From Burkholderiales bacterium (GTDB lineage: Bacteria > Pseudomonadota > Gammaproteobacteria > Burkholderiales > Usitatibacteraceae): a DNA stretch of 6,083 nt. Made by a program: the position numbers and the translations under genes. Positions 1 to 6,083 of the stretch are shown here, in pieces (the stretch's first letter is position 1; each line of letters starts with the position of its first letter). Under the pieces are notes generated by a model. The model was not told where the DNA came from, made no database searches, and saw only the letters and a list, made by a program, of their open reading frames with translations. The stretch lies in assembly GCA_026786225.1 (NCBI GenBank), contig JAJAYN010000112.1, positions 1-6,083 on the forward strand, in the 5' to 3' direction.

Positions 1-336
1 CTTGTCCCGGTTGTCATGATTGGCGATCACGGACTGACGCCCGGCATTATCCGCGAAGTAGATCGCAACCTGAAGGCGCACGAGCTGATTAAGATTCGCG
101 CCTCTACCGACGACCGCGAGCAGCGGGCCAAATGGTTTGATGAAATCTGTGATGCGCTCAACGCCGCACCAGTGCAGCACATCGGGAAAACCTACATCGT
201 CTGGCGACACAGCCCGGAGTTGGCGGCGGCCACTGCCAAGGCGGCAATACCCAAAACCAAACGCAAAACGCCGCGGCTGACCAAGCGCCAGGAAGAAAAC
301 AAAGCTGCGGGCATCAAGAAAAAGAAGGTTCGCTAA
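1..336 (+). CDS. yhbY: YhbY family RNA-binding protein (CRS1-YhbY domain), 5' end outside window
   Basis: This is the C-terminal 111 residues of a YhbY protein; the reading frame is open from base 1 and stops with TAA at 334-336. Members of this family carry one CRS1-YhbY (CRM) RNA-binding domain and associate with pre-50S ribosomal particles. The visible start LVPVVMIGDHGLTPG matches E. coli YhbY from about residue 18, so roughly 17-20 N-terminal residues are missing. The GDHG loop corresponds to the family's GxxG RNA-contact motif. HELIKIR and HIGKTYIVWRH correspond to the HELIKVK and VIGKTLVLYR strands. After the domain comes a lysine/arginine-rich tail of about 35 residues (ending GIKKKKVR), longer than the short end of E. 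coli YhbY (97 residues in total). The Met at 16 is internal to the conserved strand and is not the real start. The gene converges on the epimerase gene, and the two stop codons overlap. The family call is very secure. Confidence 0.95.
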   Translation, partial: LVPVVMIGDHGLTPGIIREVDRNLKAHELIKIRASTDDREQRAKWFDEICDALNAAPVQHIGKTYIVWRHSPELAAATAKAAIPKTKRKTPRLTKRQEENKAAGIKKKKVR

Positions 337-1201
337 TTGCGCACCGCGGGCGTGAACGCTGCGTCCGCTTCATCGAGCAGTTCACGAAAACCAAATTCCG
401 GTTTGTAGCCCAGCAACGCCTTGGCCTTGTCGATTGCGTAAACGCGGTCAATGCTTTTCGGTAACGGCCATTTACGATGTAGAAATTCCTCGACGAGTTC
501 AGGAGCGCGCAAGCGCAACACGTCCGCCGCACCCGCAAACAGGCGGTCGCAGTCGTCAGCGAGAAACGCTGTATCACCGGAAACATTGATCGCCTCGAAC
601 TGCGCCAAATCAGCGACCAGCCCCAGGCCAAACGCTTGCGCCACGTCGCGCGCGTCAACACCGCGATATAAGCGATAGAGTGCCATTAACGGCATCGGCT
701 CTGGAAAGCTGCGCGAAAAGCGTAATGCTGCCGTTATAAACGACGGTGTAAACGCCTCGCGGCAAAGTTGTTCTGCGGCCAGCTTGGTTTCGTCGTAAAT
801 ATCCTCGGCTACGGGCTGCAATGCTTCGGTCACCCATACAGCGGATGTGCTGCTGCGCATGGCTTTGCCATAGACCGAAGTCGAACTCGCCAGCAAAAAA
901 CGCTTCAGGCCTGCGTCACGGCCGCGTCCAGCAAGTGACGTGTTGCATCAACGTTGGTGCGATAAAAGGCTTCTGCTGAATGCGTTTCTCGATGCGGCGC
1001 ATGCAAGGCCGCAAAATGAATGACGGCATCCACGTTTAACAGATGCGGCCGCCAATCCCTGATGAGCGTGATGTCTACCACCAATGAGGTCGTAGACGAT
1101 GGTGTCATATCCACACCTAACACCTCGTGGTATTGCGCGAGATATGCCGCAACATGCGAAGCGACTTTGGGGCCAGACGAACCGGTGAGCAGTAGCTTCA
1201 T
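333..1201 (-). pseudogene. NAD(P)-dependent epimerase/dehydratase (extended SDR), interrupted by a one-base frameshift
   Basis: Two minus-strand frames make up one SDR protein of about 289 residues. The first runs from ATG 1201 to TGA 905-907 (98 aa). It carries the Rossmann start MKLLLTGSSG and the strand AVIHFAALHAPH. The second is in frame from about 923 to TAG at 333-335. It carries ASSTSVYG, the catalytic YDETK pair (Tyr about 136, Lys about 140 of the repaired protein) and the C-terminal motif KALLGYKPEFGF. Adding one base near 920-923 restores LLDAARDAGLKRF, which is the usual family sequence at this point (compare LLEAARAAGVKRF). The lesion is therefore probably a CCC-to-CC contraction on the coding strand. 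No other damage is visible, so it could be a recent mutation or a sequencing error. The nucleotide-binding motif reads GxxGxxV rather than GxxGxxG. No good Shine-Dalgarno precedes the ATG. The substrate is unknown; UDP-sugar epimerase-like proteins are the nearest family. As it stands, only a non-functional N-terminal fragment would be made. Confidence 0.85.
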
Positions 1202-1455
1202 CTTGAGCGCGAAGAATTTGTGCGATGACTACTGGTGTGGTGCCTGCGCATTGCACATCACGCACGAAACGCTTGAATTGAAATTGCAAAGAACCCGCAT
1301 TGGCCCCGCACTCGACGGCATTTCAATCAAAATGCGCGCCCTCATCCCTAAGCCCTTCCCCCAGCCAGAGAAGGGAACATTTTGCCTCGCTCTCCACATC
1401 GTGGAGCGGGATCGGAGTTGAGTTGGGCGATCTACATGCAAATTCGTAGGCGTGG
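1202..1455. other. Gene-free interval between greA and the epimerase gene
   Basis: I see no convincing gene in these 254 bases on either strand; the short open frames here resemble no family I recognise. The left part, adjoining the epimerase start, should hold that gene's promoter, but no clear -35/-10 pair stands out. The right part contains the hairpin-rich repeat described separately. The interval lies downstream of greA, so transcription of the car-greA operon is expected to end here or continue into the epimerase gene. Confidence 0.6.
1338..1422. repeat. Degenerate intergenic palindromic repeat (two hairpins)
   Basis: Two hairpins lie side by side. The first pairs CCCTTC (1353-1358) with GAAGGG (1370-1375). 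The second pairs CTCCAC (1392-1397) with GTGGAG (1401-1406) around a 3-base ATC loop, and can extend to CGCT/AGCG (1388-1408) with a 2-base bulge. They are flanked by CCTCATCCC on the left and a loosely complementary GGGATCGGAGTTGAG on the right. The text CCCTCATCCCTAAGCCCTTC resembles the dispersed palindromic repeats of the form CCCTCATCCCTAACCCTTCTCCC that I recall from intergenic regions of many proteobacteria; that link is from memory. The hairpins could also slow transcription leaving greA about 50 bases upstream, but no U-tract follows in that direction, so I do not call a terminator. Confidence 0.4.
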
Positions 1456-1941
1456 TCAGAGATACCGCACACCCACAATTTCGAATTCCCTGGTACCGCC
1501 CGGTGCGCGCACTTCTGCGACATCGCCCGCGGATTTACCGATCAGTGCACGTGCGATTGGTGACGTAAATGAAATCTTGCCTAGCTTCAAATCCGCTTCG
1601 TCTTCGCCGACAATTTGATAGCAAACTTTTTCGCCGGTTTCGGTCTCCTCAAGGTCGACAGTCACCCCAAAAACGACACGACCGTCAATGTCCAACAACG
1701 CGATGTTGATGATCTGGGCGTTTGAAAGCTTTCCTTCAATATCGAGGATGCGACCTTCGACAAAGCTCTGTTTTTCCTTGGCCGCATCGTATTCAGCGTT
1801 CTCCGAAAGGTCGCCTTGCGCGCGCGCTTCCGAGATGGCGCGTATAACATCGGGACGATCTTTGTGTTTTAGCCGCTGCAGTTCAGCCTTCAGCGCATCC
1901 GCGCCCGCGATCGTAAGTGGGACCTTGGCAAGACTACTCAT
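1456..1941 (-). CDS. greA: Transcription elongation factor GreA
   Basis: GreA binds RNA polymerase at the secondary channel and stimulates cleavage of the 3' end of backtracked transcripts, letting stalled elongation complexes restart. The 161-residue protein matches the usual length (158 in E. coli). Residues 1-80 form the N-terminal coiled-coil finger, with the conserved tip GDLSENAEY at 43-51. Asp44 and Glu47 are the acidic residues that position the catalytic magnesium. LSNAQIINIA links to the C-terminal FKBP-like domain, with GRVVFG, IVGEDEAD, SPIARALIGK and the end EFEIVGVRYL. The ATG at 1939-1941 is supported by a GAAGGG ribosome-binding site 7 bases upstream. The gene starts 49 bases after the carB stop on the same strand, so it is probably the last gene of the car operon, a known proteobacterial arrangement. 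No defects are visible. Confidence 0.98.
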   Translation of the reverse strand: MSSLAKVPLTIAGADALKAELQRLKHKDRPDVIRAISEARAQGDLSENAEYDAAKEKQSFVEGRILDIEGKLSNAQIINIALLDIDGRVVFGVTVDLEETETGEKVCYQIVGEDEADLKLGKISFTSPIARALIGKSAGDVAEVRAPGGTREFEIVGVRYL

Positions 1942-1948
1942 TGTTCAA

Positions 1949-1954
1949 CCCTTC
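1949..1954 (-). promoter_or_regulatory. Ribosome-binding site of greA
   Basis: GAAGGG on the minus strand lies 7 bases before the ATG at 1939-1941. It is the only clear Shine-Dalgarno-like site among the minus-strand genes here and fixes the greA start. A run of six T residues lies just upstream (1955-1960 read on the minus strand). The 49-base carB-greA gap otherwise holds only weak short pairings. Confidence 0.6.
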
Positions 1955-1990
1955 AAAAAATCTAATTGCGAATCGCTGCGTGCAATCGCG

Positions 1991-4900
1991 CTAGACCTGC
2001 GTCGCCAGAGAGCGATGCAATGATTGTAAATCGTAGACCTTCAATTCCGCCAGATGTTGCATGCCTATACAGGCCGCACGCGCGCCGGAAATCGTCGTGT
2101 AGTAGGTGATGCGACCGGTAAGCGCCGCATTGCGGATCGACCAGGAATCGCGGATCGAACGCTTGTCTTCTTCAACGGTGTTGATGATGAGGGAAATTTC
2201 ACGGTTCTTAACCAAATCAACGATGTGCGGACGGCCTTCAAGAACCTTGTTCACAAAGGTAACGTCGATACCTTCTTTCGCCAAAAATGCAGCGGTACCC
2301 TTGGTGGCGATCAGTCCGAAACCGAGCGCTTGCAAGGTCTTGGCGATTTCCAGAATCTTCGGCTTATCGGCATTGCGTACACTCAAGAATGCGTTGCTGG
2401 CGTTTGGCCCAGTTACGGGCAACTTCACACCAGCGCCCATCTGCGATTTCACAAACGCCTCAGCGAACGTAAGGCCAACGCCCATCACTTCGCCGGTCGA
2501 TTTCATCTCCGGTCCGAGGATGGTATCTACACCCGGGAATTTGATGAACGGGAACACGGCTTCTTTCACCGAGTAATACGGTGGAATGATTTCGCCTTTG
2601 ATACCTTGATCTTTCAACGAACGCCCGGCCATGCAGCGTGCGGCGATTTTGGCCAGCGGCAAGGCTATCGCCTTGGAGACAAACGGCACGGTACGCGATG
2701 CGCGCGGGTTCACTTCCAGCACATAGACTTTCGACACGCCGTCGTGTTCCTGAATCGCGAACTGCACGTTCATCAGGCCAACAACATTGAGCCCCTTGGC
2801 CATCGCCACAGTCTGCTTGCGCAATTCATCCTGTAGCTCAGCCGAAAGTGAAAACGGTGGCAGCGAGCAAGCAGAATCGCCTGAATGCACGCCCGCCTGC
2901 TCGATGTGCTCCATGATGCCGCCGATCATCACCTCGACGCCATCGCTCACTGCATCGACATCCACCTCAATGGCGTCGTTCAGAAAGCGATCCAGCAGCA
3001 CTGGTGAATCGTTTGAAACTTTTACAGCCTCGCGCATGTAGCGCTCAAGATCGGATTCAACGTGGATGATTTCCATCGCGCGGCCACCGAGCACGTAGCT
3101 GGGACGCACCACCAGCGGATAGCCGATTTCGCGCGCCTTGATGATGGCTTCCTCGTTGGTGCGTGCCGTGCGGTTGGGCGGCTGCAGCAGTCCCAGATCG
3201 TGAATCAGTTTCTGGAAACGCTCGCGATCTTCGGCCATGTCGATCATGTCCGGCGTGGTGCCGATAATCGGCACGCCGTTGGCTTCCAGTGCACGCGCCA
3301 ACTTTAGCGGCGTCTGTCCGCCGAACTGCACGATGACGCCAATCGGCTTTTCCTTGTCGACGATTTCCAGCACGTCTTCAAGCGTGAGCGGCTCAAAATA
3401 CAGACGGTCGCTGGTGTCGTAATCGGTCGAAACTGTTTCCGGATTGCAGTTGACCATGATGGTTTCATAGCCATCTTCGCGCAATGCCAAAGCCGCATGC
3501 ACGCAGCAATAATCGAATTCGATGCCCTGGCCGATGCGGTTTGGTCCGCCACCGAGGATCATGATTTTCTTGTTGTCGGTGGGTCTGGATTCACACTCTT
3601 CGTCGTAGCTCGAATACATGTAAGCGGTCGATGTCGCGAACTCGGCCGCGCAGGTATCGACGCGTTTGTACACAGGACGAATATTAAAAGAATGGCGCCT
3701 GGCGCGGACTTCAGCCTCTTTTCGCTTCAAAAGGTGCGCCAATCGGCGATCCGAGAAACCCATGCGCTTGATTTCGCGCAGCTCCTCGGCACCAAAATCT
3801 TCCAGCGATCTCTTTTCAATCGCGAGCTCGCGGTCAACCAACTCCTTGATCTGCGCAAGAAACCACGGATCTATTTTCGTGTAACCGTGAAGTTCCTCGA
3901 CCGACATGCCGATGCCGAACGCATCCGCCACATACCAAAGCCTTTCGCCGCGCGGATAGGCCAACTCGTCGCCAATCTTTTCCGGGTCAACAGTCTTCAG
4001 ATTGAAACCATCGACGCCGGTCTCCAGGCCCCGCAGCGCTTTCTGCAATGACTCCTGAAAATTCCGTCCGATGGCCATGACTTCGCCGACACTCTTCATC
4101 TGCGTCGTCAGGCGGTCATCCGCCTGCGGAAACTTCTCGAATGCAAAGCGCGGTACTTTGGTGACGACATAGTCAATAGCCGGCTCAAACGACGCGGGTG
4201 TCGCACCGCCGGTGATGTCGTTTTTCAATTCATCGAGCGTATATCCCACTGCAAGCTTGGCCGCGATTTTGGCAATCGGGAAACCCGTCGCTTTCGATGC
4301 CAACGCAGACGAACGCGAAACGCGCGGATTCATCTCGATCACCAGCATGCGGCCATCTTTCGGATTCACCGCAAACTGCACATTCGATCCACCGGTTTCA
4401 ACGCCGATCTCACGCAACACCGCGATCGAGGCGTTGCGCATGATCTGGTATTCCTTGTCGGTGAGCGTCTGCGCTGGGGCAACGGTGATCGAGTCGCCCG
4501 TGTGCACACCCATAGGATCCAGATTCTCGATCGCACACACGATGATGCAGTTATCGTTCTTGTCACGAACGACTTCCATCTCAAACTCTTTCCAGCCAAG
4601 CAGCGATTCTTCGATCAGCAATTCTTTCGTGGGTGAGGCTTCCAGGCCGCGTTCGCAGATCTCGACAAACTCATCGCGGTTGTAGGCAATGCCGCCGCCG
4701 GACCCGCCCATGGTGAAGCTTGGGCGAATGATGGCCGGAAAGCCGATGGCCGCCTGTACCTGCAAAGCTTCTTCCATCGAATGGGCAATCATGGAGCGTG
4801 CGGAGCCAAGCCCGATTCGGGTCATTGCCTGCTTGAATTTTTCGCGGTCCTCGGCCATGTCGATGGCTTCTTTGGATGCGCCAATCATCTCCACGCCGTA

Positions 4901-5230
4901 CTTTTCCAGCACGCCATGTTTGGCCAGATCAAGCGCGCAATTGAGGGCGGTCTGTCCACCCATCGTAGGCAAGAGCGCGTCGGGCCGCTCTTTCTCGATA
5001 ATCTTCTCGACGATCTTCCAGGTAATCGGCTCGATATAGGTCACGTCCGCCATTTCCGGGTCGGTCATGATCGTTGCCGGATTGGAGTTGATCAGGATGA
5101 CTTTGAAACCTTCGTCGCGCAATGCCTTGCAAGCTTGCGCACCCGAGTAATCGAATTCACAGGCCTGGCCGATGACAATCGGGCCTGAGCCGATGATGAG
5201 GATGGATTTGATGTCGGTGCGTTTTGGCAT
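1991..5230 (-). CDS. carB: Carbamoyl-phosphate synthase large subunit CarB
   Basis: CarB takes ammonia delivered by CarA and, with bicarbonate and two ATP, makes carbamoyl phosphate for pyrimidine and arginine synthesis in the cytoplasm. The protein has 1079 residues (1073 in E. coli) and all domains are complete. The carboxyphosphate synthetase half spans about 1-400 and has Arg129, Arg169, Glu215, His243, Glu299 and Asn301, at the same numbers as in E. coli. The oligomerisation region spans about 401-553 and contains DTCAAEFATSTAYMYSSYD. The carbamate kinase half spans about 554-936, starting KKIMILGGGPNRIGQGIEF, with Arg669, Arg709, Glu755, His782, Glu839 and Asn841. The C-terminal MGS-like allosteric domain (about 937-1079) keeps IATKGTA, NKVLEGRPHI and IINT, which form the effector pocket (UMP/IMP in enterics). 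The start is ATG at 5228-5230 and the stop TAG at 1991-1993. It begins only 3 bases after the ORF6N gene and has no clear Shine-Dalgarno, so translation may depend on coupling to the upstream gene. Confidence 0.99.
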   Translation of the reverse strand: MPKRTDIKSILIIGSGPIVIGQACEFDYSGAQACKALRDEGFKVILINSNPATIMTDPEMADVTYIEPITWKIVEKIIEKERPDALLPTMGGQTALNCALDLAKHGVLEKYGVEMIGASKEAIDMAEDREKFKQAMTRIGLGSARSMIAHSMEEALQVQAAIGFPAIIRPSFTMGGSGGGIAYNRDEFVEICERGLEASPTKELLIEESLLGWKEFEMEVVRDKNDNCIIVCAIENLDPMGVHTGDSITVAPAQTLTDKEYQIMRNASIAVLREIGVETGGSNVQFAVNPKDGRMLVIEMNPRVSRSSALASKATGFPIAKIAAKLAVGYTLDELKNDITGGATPASFEPAIDYVVTKVPRFAFEKFPQADDRLTTQMKSVGEVMAIGRNFQESLQKALRGLETGVDGFNLKTVDPEKIGDELAYPRGERLWYVADAFGIGMSVEELHGYTKIDPWFLAQIKELVDRELAIEKRSLEDFGAEELREIKRMGFSDRRLAHLLKRKEAEVRARRHSFNIRPVYKRVDTCAAEFATSTAYMYSSYDEECESRPTDNKKIMILGGGPNRIGQGIEFDYCCVHAALALREDGYETIMVNCNPETVSTDYDTSDRLYFEPLTLEDVLEIVDKEKPIGVIVQFGGQTPLKLARALEANGVPIIGTTPDMIDMAEDRERFQKLIHDLGLLQPPNRTARTNEEAIIKAREIGYPLVVRPSYVLGGRAMEIIHVESDLERYMREAVKVSNDSPVLLDRFLNDAIEVDVDAVSDGVEVMIGGIMEHIEQAGVHSGDSACSLPPFSLSAELQDELRKQTVAMAKGLNVVGLMNVQFAIQEHDGVSKVYVLEVNPRASRTVPFVSKAIALPLAKIAARCMAGRSLKDQGIKGEIIPPYYSVKEAVFPFIKFPGVDTILGPEMKSTGEVMGVGLTFAEAFVKSQMGAGVKLPVTGPNASNAFLSVRNADKPKILEIAKTLQALGFGLIATKGTAAFLAKEGIDVTFVNKVLEGRPHIVDLVKNREISLIINTVEEDKRSIRDSWSIRNAALTGRITYYTTISGARAACIGMQHLAELKVYDLQSLHRSLATQV

Positions 5231-5233
5231 GGT

Positions 5234-5755
5234 CTACACGAAGCCGATCTTGCGTTTAGGTTTCTTTTCGCGGTCGTCCATCAGGTCATAAATCGCCTGA
5301 AATACCGTTGCGAACTGCTTGTCGTATTTGCTTTCAAGGGCTGCGATCTTCTTGGCCAGCACTGTGTTGCTCTCGATCAGCGCGCGCATCCGCACGAATG
5401 CACGCATGATTTCGATGTTGACGGCGACGGCGCGAGGACTGCGCAAGACGCTGGAAAGCATCGCTACGCCCTGCTCTGAAAAAGCATACGGCAGCTTGCG
5501 AATTCCACCCCAACTTGAAGTCACAATTTGTGACTTCAAGTTTGTAAACTCTTGATCGTTAAGCTGAAAAAGGAAATCTTGAGGAAACCGATCAATATTT
5601 CGGCGCACTGCTTGCATCAAAACTTTTGTTTCTACACCATAAAGCTCAGCCAAATCCTGCGCGAACATCACGCGCTGACCACGCACGACGGCGATTTTTG
5701 AGACAACGATCTCGTACTCGACCAATGCCTGCTTCGCCGTGAGCTTGTTAGCCAC
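5234..5755 (-). CDS. ORF6N-domain DNA-binding protein inserted between carA and carB
   Basis: This 173-residue protein is an ORF6N-domain protein, a family known from phage (antirepressor/KilA-N-like) and mobile-element genes and presumed to bind DNA. The ORF6N domain spans about residues 17-105. It includes RGQRVMFAQDLAELYGVETK, the RNIDRFPQDFLFQL block, SQIVTSSWGG and AFSEQGVAMLSSVLRSP. Residues about 110-160 look helical and may form a coiled coil for dimerisation. The protein ends KPKRKIGFV, a basic tail with the IGF ending I associate with this family, so it appears full length. The start is GTG at 5753-5755, overlapping the carA stop by 8 bases. The TAG stop (5234-5236) lies 3 bases before carB. 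No Shine-Dalgarno is evident, so translation is probably coupled to carA. Parts of the gene (about 5500-5700) are visibly more AT-rich than carB, consistent with later acquisition. It is not part of the classical car operon, and its cellular role is unknown. It also contains a perfect-armed 31-base palindrome. Confidence 0.9.
   Translation of the reverse strand: MANKLTAKQALVEYEIVVSKIAVVRGQRVMFAQDLAELYGVETKVLMQAVRRNIDRFPQDFLFQLNDQEFTNLKSQIVTSSWGGIRKLPYAFSEQGVAMLSSVLRSPRAVAVNIEIMRAFVRMRALIESNTVLAKKIAALESKYDKQFATVFQAIYDLMDDREKKPKRKIGFV
5512..5542. repeat. 31-base inverted repeat inside the ORF6N gene
   Basis: The arms AACTTGAAGTCACAA (5512-5526) and TTGTGACTTCAAGTT (5528-5542) are exact reverse complements around one central T at 5527. 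The repeat encodes Asn72 to Ser81 and the first base of Trp82 of the ORF6N protein (NLKSQIVTSS). In the mRNA it could fold into a long stem, with up to about 13-14 pairs and a tiny loop. As DNA it is a symmetrical site of the kind bound by dimeric proteins. The codons used (TTG, TCA, ATT, ACT, AGT) are less GC-rich than the synonyms favoured in nearby carB. Confidence 0.9.
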
Positions 5756-6083
5756 GTGCTGCCGCCATCATGCTCACAAAGCGGTCAAACAAATAACCAA
5801 TGTCATGCGGGCCAGGCGATGCCTCGGGGTGACCCTGGAAGCAGAACGCGGGTTTGTCGGTGCGCTCCAGAACCTGCAGTGTGTTGTCAAACAGGCTGAT
5901 ATGGGTGGCACGCAGGTTGGCGGGTAGCGTTTTTTCATCGACCGCAAAACCGTGGTTCTGGCTGGTGATGGAGACGCGGCCGCTGTCCAGATCCTTGACC
6001 GGATGGTTGGCGCCGTGGTGGCCAAACTTCATTTTGAAGGTCTTGGCTCCGGAGGCCAGCGCCAGGATCTGGTGGCCCAGGCA
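5748..6083 (-). CDS. carA: Carbamoyl-phosphate synthase small subunit CarA, C-terminal part
   Basis: CarA is the glutaminase subunit of carbamoyl-phosphate synthase; it hydrolyses glutamine and passes ammonia through a tunnel to CarB. Only the last 111 residues lie in the window. They are the C-terminal part of the class I glutamine amidotransferase domain. The window happens to end on the codon of the nucleophilic cysteine: the frame begins CLGHQILALASG, matching E. coli Cys269. The other triad members are in GHPEASPGPHD, 84 and 86 residues later, exactly the spacing of E. coli His353 and Glu355. KMKFGHHGANHPV and SQNHGFAVD are also typical. The Met at 6030-6032 is internal, since the frame continues open to base 6083. 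The stop TAA (5748-5750) overlaps the GTG start of the ORF6N gene. The gene heads the visible part of the car operon; its start and promoter are outside the window. Confidence 0.98.
   Translation of the reverse strand, partial: CLGHQILALASGAKTFKMKFGHHGANHPVKDLDSGRVSITSQNHGFAVDEKTLPANLRATHISLFDNTLQVLERTDKPAFCFQGHPEASPGPHDIGYLFDRFVSMMAAARG

Noticed and set aside
894..913. Programmed -1 frameshifting joining the two epimerase halves at the six-T run
   Set aside because: The T-run lies after the TGA stop in the first frame, so ribosomes would not reach it, and no X-XXY-YYZ site lies upstream; a one-base deletion near 920-923 explains the data better.
1353..1408. Hairpins as a Rho-independent terminator of greA
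   Set aside because: Read in the greA direction, neither stem is followed by a U-tract; the weak T-run (1380-1383) lies on the opposite side.
1229..1523. Short open frames on both strands across the greA-epimerase gap
   Set aside because: They run into greA in the wrong frame or cross the palindromic repeat, and their translations show no domain or plausible start site.
1942..1990. Terminator or attenuator between carB and greA
   Set aside because: There is a six-T run, but the preceding pairings are only 4-5 bases with large loops, too weak to call.
2054..2836. Long plus-strand open frame (260 codons) opposite the 3' third of carB
   Set aside because: It is antisense to the highly conserved carB coding sequence, resembles no family, and reflects the codon bias of carB on the other strand.
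3497..4051. Plus-strand open frame of 184 codons opposite the middle of carB, plus similar frames at 4212-4685 and 4781-5188
   Set aside because: All are shadows of carB: no recognisable protein, no ribosome-binding site, and they overlap catalytic-domain coding sequence completely.
1..6083. CRISPR array, tRNA, rRNA, insertion sequence or attachment site
   Set aside because: No spaced direct repeats, tRNA-like cloverleaf, transposase or integrase coding sequence, or flanking duplication around the ORF6N gene could be seen by eye.

Overview
The window looks like chromosomal DNA of a proteobacterium, most likely a betaproteobacterium. The reasons are the close match of CarA, CarB, GreA and YhbY to proteobacterial versions, the conserved carA-carB-greA-(x)-yhbY neighbourhood, and a moderately GC-rich composition judged by eye. 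The species cannot be named from this sequence. Most of the window is housekeeping. The two unusual parts are a phage-type DNA-binding gene inside the carAB operon and a broken sugar-nucleotide-epimerase-like gene.

Layout from left to right. Positions 1-336 (+) hold the 3' part of yhbY, a CRS1-YhbY RNA-binding protein linked to ribosome assembly. Its stop codon overlaps the stop of the convergent gene at 333-1201 (-), an NAD(P)-dependent epimerase/SDR that is intact except for a one-base frameshift near 920-923. Positions 1202-1455 carry no gene but contain a degenerate palindromic repeat of two hairpins. On the minus strand, transcribed leftward, the genes run carA (5748-6083, 3' part only), an ORF6N-domain gene (5234-5755), carB (1991-5230) and greA (1456-1941).

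CarA and CarB are the glutaminase and synthetase subunits of carbamoyl-phosphate synthase, which supplies carbamoyl phosphate for pyrimidine and arginine synthesis. All key catalytic residues that can be seen are present. GreA rescues backtracked RNA polymerase and sits 49 bases downstream of carB. The ORF6N gene overlaps the end of carA by 8 bases and ends 3 bases before the carB start, so it appears to be co-transcribed and translationally linked with both subunit genes. It contains a 31-base inverted repeat with perfect 15-base arms inside its coding sequence, made from AT-ending synonymous codons. This is the most interesting signal in the window: a possible self-recognised DNA site or RNA hairpin in a mobile-looking DNA-binding gene lodged within an essential biosynthetic operon.
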